Under the pieces are notes generated by a model, which worked only from the letters and a program-made list of their open reading frames with translations, was not told the origin of the DNA and ran no database searches. The translations under genes and the position numbers were made by a program. Of a stretch of 64,000 nt of DNA, positions 61,785 to 64,000 are shown piece after piece. Numbering within the stretch: position 1 is the stretch's first letter; the number at the start of each line of letters is the position of its first letter. Origin of the DNA: Candidatus Heritagella gallinarum (GTDB lineage Bacteria; Bacillota; Clostridia; Oscillospirales; Acutalibacteraceae); assembly GCA_904394685.1 (NCBI GenBank), contig CAJFNK010000001.1, positions 16,277 through 80,276 on the forward strand, read 5' to 3'.

Positions 61785-61946
61785 ATCATCCCTCCTCCTG
61801 CTGCTATCATATCATAGGAAAAGGGATAGATGCAAGGGAGAATCTGCCCTCTTTCTTTTTCGGTTCAATCGTGATATGATGCTGAATATAGAATCAGGAT
61901 GCAGTCTTTACAAAGCGGGATACGACTGTATGAAAGGGAGATGACG

Positions 61947-63074
61947 ATGAGGATTGTGGTGCTTTCCTGCAACACAGGCGAGGGGCATAACGCCGCCGGA
62001 CGGGCGGTGGTGGAGTGGGCGCTGGAGATGGGTCATCAGGCAGAAATGGTGGATTTGATGCTGCTGGCCGGAAAACGGGTTTCCCGCATGGTAGGGGGAA
62101 GTTATGTAGGAATGGTAAAGCATATGCCGGGACTGTTCCATTTTTTATACCGGCTGGGGGGCAAGGTTTCTTCCTGCCGCCATCGTTCCCCTGTCTATTA
62201 TGCAAACCGCTTGTTGGCAAAATCACTTTTGCGGTATCTGTCGGAGCATCCGGTCGATGTAATTGTTACACCGCACCTCTTTCCGGCGGAAACGCTGACC
62301 TATCTCAAAGAAAAGGGGAAAATCTCCCTGCCGGTGCTGGCGATTTCAACTGATTACACCTGTATCCCTTTTTGGGAGGAAACCAATTGTGACGCCTATA
62401 TCCTGCCTCATCCGGATTTGATGGATGAATATGAACGGCGTGGGGTTCCGGCTCAAAAGCTATATCCGCTGGGAATCCCGGTACGCCCGGAGTTTACGCA
62501 TGAGATAGACCGGGCACAGGCACGGGAACAGTGTGGGCTTTCAAAAGAAGGCAAGGCTTATCTGGTGATGGGTGGAAGCATGGGTTTTGGAAAAATCCAT
62601 CTGTTTGTGGCAGAGCTGCTGCGCCAGCGGGAAAAGGGTGATTCAGTTGTGATCGTCTGCGGCAGCAACCGCAGGCTGGAAAACACACTGAACCGACTGT
62701 TTTCTTCCTATGAAAATGTAAAAGTCCTAGGGTTTACCCATGAAGTAGCGATGTATATGGCGGCCTGTGACGTGGTGTTTACCAAGCCCGGCGGCCTTAC
62801 CAGCACGGAGGCGGCGGTGAGAGGAATCCCCATGGTTCATACCCGGCCCATTCCCGGATGCGAAACCGCCAACCAGCAGTTCTTTGGCGAGCGGGGGATG
62901 TCCTGTCCGGGAAATAAAATTCAGGAGCAGATTGCTGCCGGAAAGCGACTGCTGCAAGTGGAGAACAGTGAAAAGATGAAAGCAGCCCAGCGTGCCAATA
63001 TTGACCCGCAGGCGGCAGTGCAGCTGCTGCATCTGGCGGAAACGATGTTGGAGGAACGGAAGGGGGAGAAATAA
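61947..63074 (+). CDS. Glycolipid glycosyltransferase (MGDG synthase/UgtP-like, GT28)
   Basis: A 375-residue GT28-type enzyme. The N-terminal MGDG-synthase domain has VLSCNTGEGHNAAGRAVVEW and STDYTCIPFW; the C-terminal sugar-nucleotide part has MGGSMGFGKI, VCGSNRRLE and TKPGGLTSTEAAVRGIP. It should add glucose or galactose from a UDP-sugar to diacylglycerol at the membrane. ATG 61947 follows AAGGGAG. It shares one base with a PlsY-like gene, so both probably serve membrane lipid synthesis. Confidence 0.9.
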   Translation: MRIVVLSCNTGEGHNAAGRAVVEWALEMGHQAEMVDLMLLAGKRVSRMVGGSYVGMVKHMPGLFHFLYRLGGKVSSCRHRSPVYYANRLLAKSLLRYLSEHPVDVIVTPHLFPAETLTYLKEKGKISLPVLAISTDYTCIPFWEETNCDAYILPHPDLMDEYERRGVPAQKLYPLGIPVRPEFTHEIDRAQAREQCGLSKEGKAYLVMGGSMGFGKIHLFVAELLRQREKGDSVVIVCGSNRRLENTLNRLFSSYENVKVLGFTHEVAMYMAACDVVFTKPGGLTSTEAAVRGIPMVHTRPIPGCETANQQFFGERGMSCPGNKIQEQIAAGKRLLQVENSEKMKAAQRANIDPQAAVQLLHLAETMLEERKGEK

Positions 63075-63730
63075 TGGGCAGACAATGGCTTTGGCTGTGG
63101 TACAGTTTGTTGGGATATGGATGCGGCAGCTTGCTGTTTGCCTATTTAATCCCCAAATACCTATTGCATCTGGATGTGACGCAGCGGCCCGGCGATCACA
63201 ATCCTGGTACATTCAATGTGTTTGCGCAGGCCGGGGCAGGGATGGGCCTCCTGGTGCTGTTTTTAGAACTGGGAAAAGGTTTTTTCCCAGTGTGGGCGGC
63301 GCTGCGCCGTATCCCTCCAAATCACTGGGGCATTGCGCTTGTCATTGCGGCTCCGGTATTGGGTCATGCGTTTCCTTTTTGGAAAATTCGAGGCGGCGGC
63401 AAAGCGATTGCTGTTTCATTTGGAGTGTTGCTGGGACTGTATCCCGACTGGCGTGCGTTGGGGTTCCTGATAGCGGCGTATCTGTTTTTCTCACTGGTGG
63501 TGGTCATTACGCCCCATCTGCACCGTTCGCTGGTAACATATGGCTGTGTGGGCCTGCTGTCGGTACTGCTGATCCCCCAGCGCCCAATAGCGGCGGGGGT
63601 TGTACTGGTTTCGATTGTGGTAATTGTGCGCCATCTGATGCAGGATCAGGGAGAAAAGATTTCGGTTCATCTGGGACTGCGTGGTAAGGAAAATACCGGA
63701 AACCTGCCGGAAAAAAGAGGCCGGATTTGA
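63074..63730 (+). CDS. PlsY-like acyl-phosphate:glycerol-3-phosphate acyltransferase
   Basis: A 218-residue membrane protein with about six TM helices. PlsY motifs are SLLFAYL (motif 1), GDHNPGTFNV (motif 2, with Asp-His where most PlsY have Ser-Gly) and GHAFPFWKIRGGGKA (motif 3). PlsY makes lysophosphatidate from acyl phosphate. The changed motif 2 marks a divergent paralogue. Coupled to the glycosyltransferase by an overlapping TAATG. It may be a second copy or have a changed acceptor. Confidence 0.82.
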   Translation: MGRQWLWLWYSLLGYGCGSLLFAYLIPKYLLHLDVTQRPGDHNPGTFNVFAQAGAGMGLLVLFLELGKGFFPVWAALRRIPPNHWGIALVIAAPVLGHAFPFWKIRGGGKAIAVSFGVLLGLYPDWRALGFLIAAYLFFSLVVVITPHLHRSLVTYGCVGLLSVLLIPQRPIAAGVVLVSIVVIVRHLMQDQGEKISVHLGLRGKENTGNLPEKRGRI

Positions 63731-63881
63731 GAGGGAGAAACACCCGGACGGGTGGTTGTGTGAAATGTCGGAAACAGCCCGGTTTTACCGGGAAAAACAG
63801 CAATTTTGACCAGATAACAGAACGGTAGCATATTGTACATAAAAATCAAAAATTTTTCTGGCAAAAAAGAGAAAAAAAGTC

Positions 63882-63910
63882 TTGCAATCAGCTGGGGGAT
63901 ATGATACAAT
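63882..63910 (+). promoter_or_regulatory. Promoter of a gene beyond the window
   Basis: TTGCAA (63882-63887), 17 bases, TACAAT (63905-63910). The following 90 bases are a non-coding leader with GCGACACG and GCGGGAGGTTGC; the overall look resembles leaders before rpsJ operons in Firmicutes, which is a guess from memory. Confidence 0.5.
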
Positions 63911-64000
63911 AAGCGAGCAAGACTGCGACACGATATGCGATGAAGCGGGAGGTTGCGGCTGGTTCAGCCGGTTTTTCCGTGGAGTATGTCCGATTTTAAA

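Overview
The window reads as chromosomal DNA of a strictly anaerobic, GC-rich member of the Clostridia, most like the Oscillospiraceae/Ruminococcaceae. The evidence is the gene order darA-holB-ricT ... yabB-type methyltransferase-rsmI, the oxygen-sensitive enzymes (a glycyl radical dehydratase with its radical SAM activase, a corrinoid-activating iron-sulfur protein, a small 2[4Fe-4S] ferredoxin), strong AGGAGG ribosome sites, and many compact GC-rich hairpin terminators. No rRNA, tRNA, CRISPR array, phage or transposase gene was found.

Layout. 1-3.6 kb: a corrinoid methyl-transfer module (RACo-type activator cut by the window edge, DUF2284 protein, uroporphyrinogen-decarboxylase-type methyltransferase, AraC regulator). 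3.7-6.0 kb: feoAB ferrous iron uptake. 6.2-10.6 kb: housekeeping block (darA, holB, ricT, ferredoxin, tRNA and 16S rRNA methyltransferases). 10.5-18.1 kb: an AraC regulator, a cytoplasmic sulfatase and a five-gene operon (aldo/keto reductase, class II aldolase, PfkB kinase, FucI-superfamily isomerase, AllA-like protein) that together look like an unassigned sugar pathway. 18.3-23.6 kb: rsmE, an SDR reductase, AraC regulator with a true L-fucose isomerase, HD hydrolase. 23.7-27.5 kb: malQ-glgP for alpha-glucan use.

28.0-33.2 kb: a two-component system translationally coupled to a membrane HtrA-type protease and followed by a lipoprotein, pointing to envelope stress control. 33.2-37.6 kb: mtnN, a cyclase-family hydrolase and secA. 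37.8-41.3 kb: a heterodimeric ABC exporter with one degenerate ATP site. 41.7-47.1 kb: an XRE-cupin regulator divergent from a trans-4-hydroxy-L-proline dehydratase system (activase, hypD, proC) that should turn hydroxyproline into proline. 47.2-48.1 kb: an XRE repressor and an AT-rich membrane protein of foreign look. 48.2-57.1 kb: alr and the arginine genes argG-argH / argJ-argB-argD-argF (no argC here), with an ARG-box-like site before argG. 57.2-63.7 kb: a small Cys-containing protein, a PyrE-like phosphoribosyltransferase, an anchored protein, hflX, a membrane protein, a SLOG-fold protein, a glycolipid glycosyltransferase and a PlsY-like acyltransferase. The last 270 bases hold a promoter and leader for a gene outside the window.

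Most unusual are the unassigned sugar operon with its cytoplasmic sulfatase, the hydroxyproline locus with repeated operator-like sites, the interspersed GGGCGC...GCGCCCCTAC palindromes, the row of hairpins between argH and argJ, and the AT-rich gene sharing an operator-like palindrome with an XRE gene. Function calls are from protein motifs and context read by eye; none was tested by database search.
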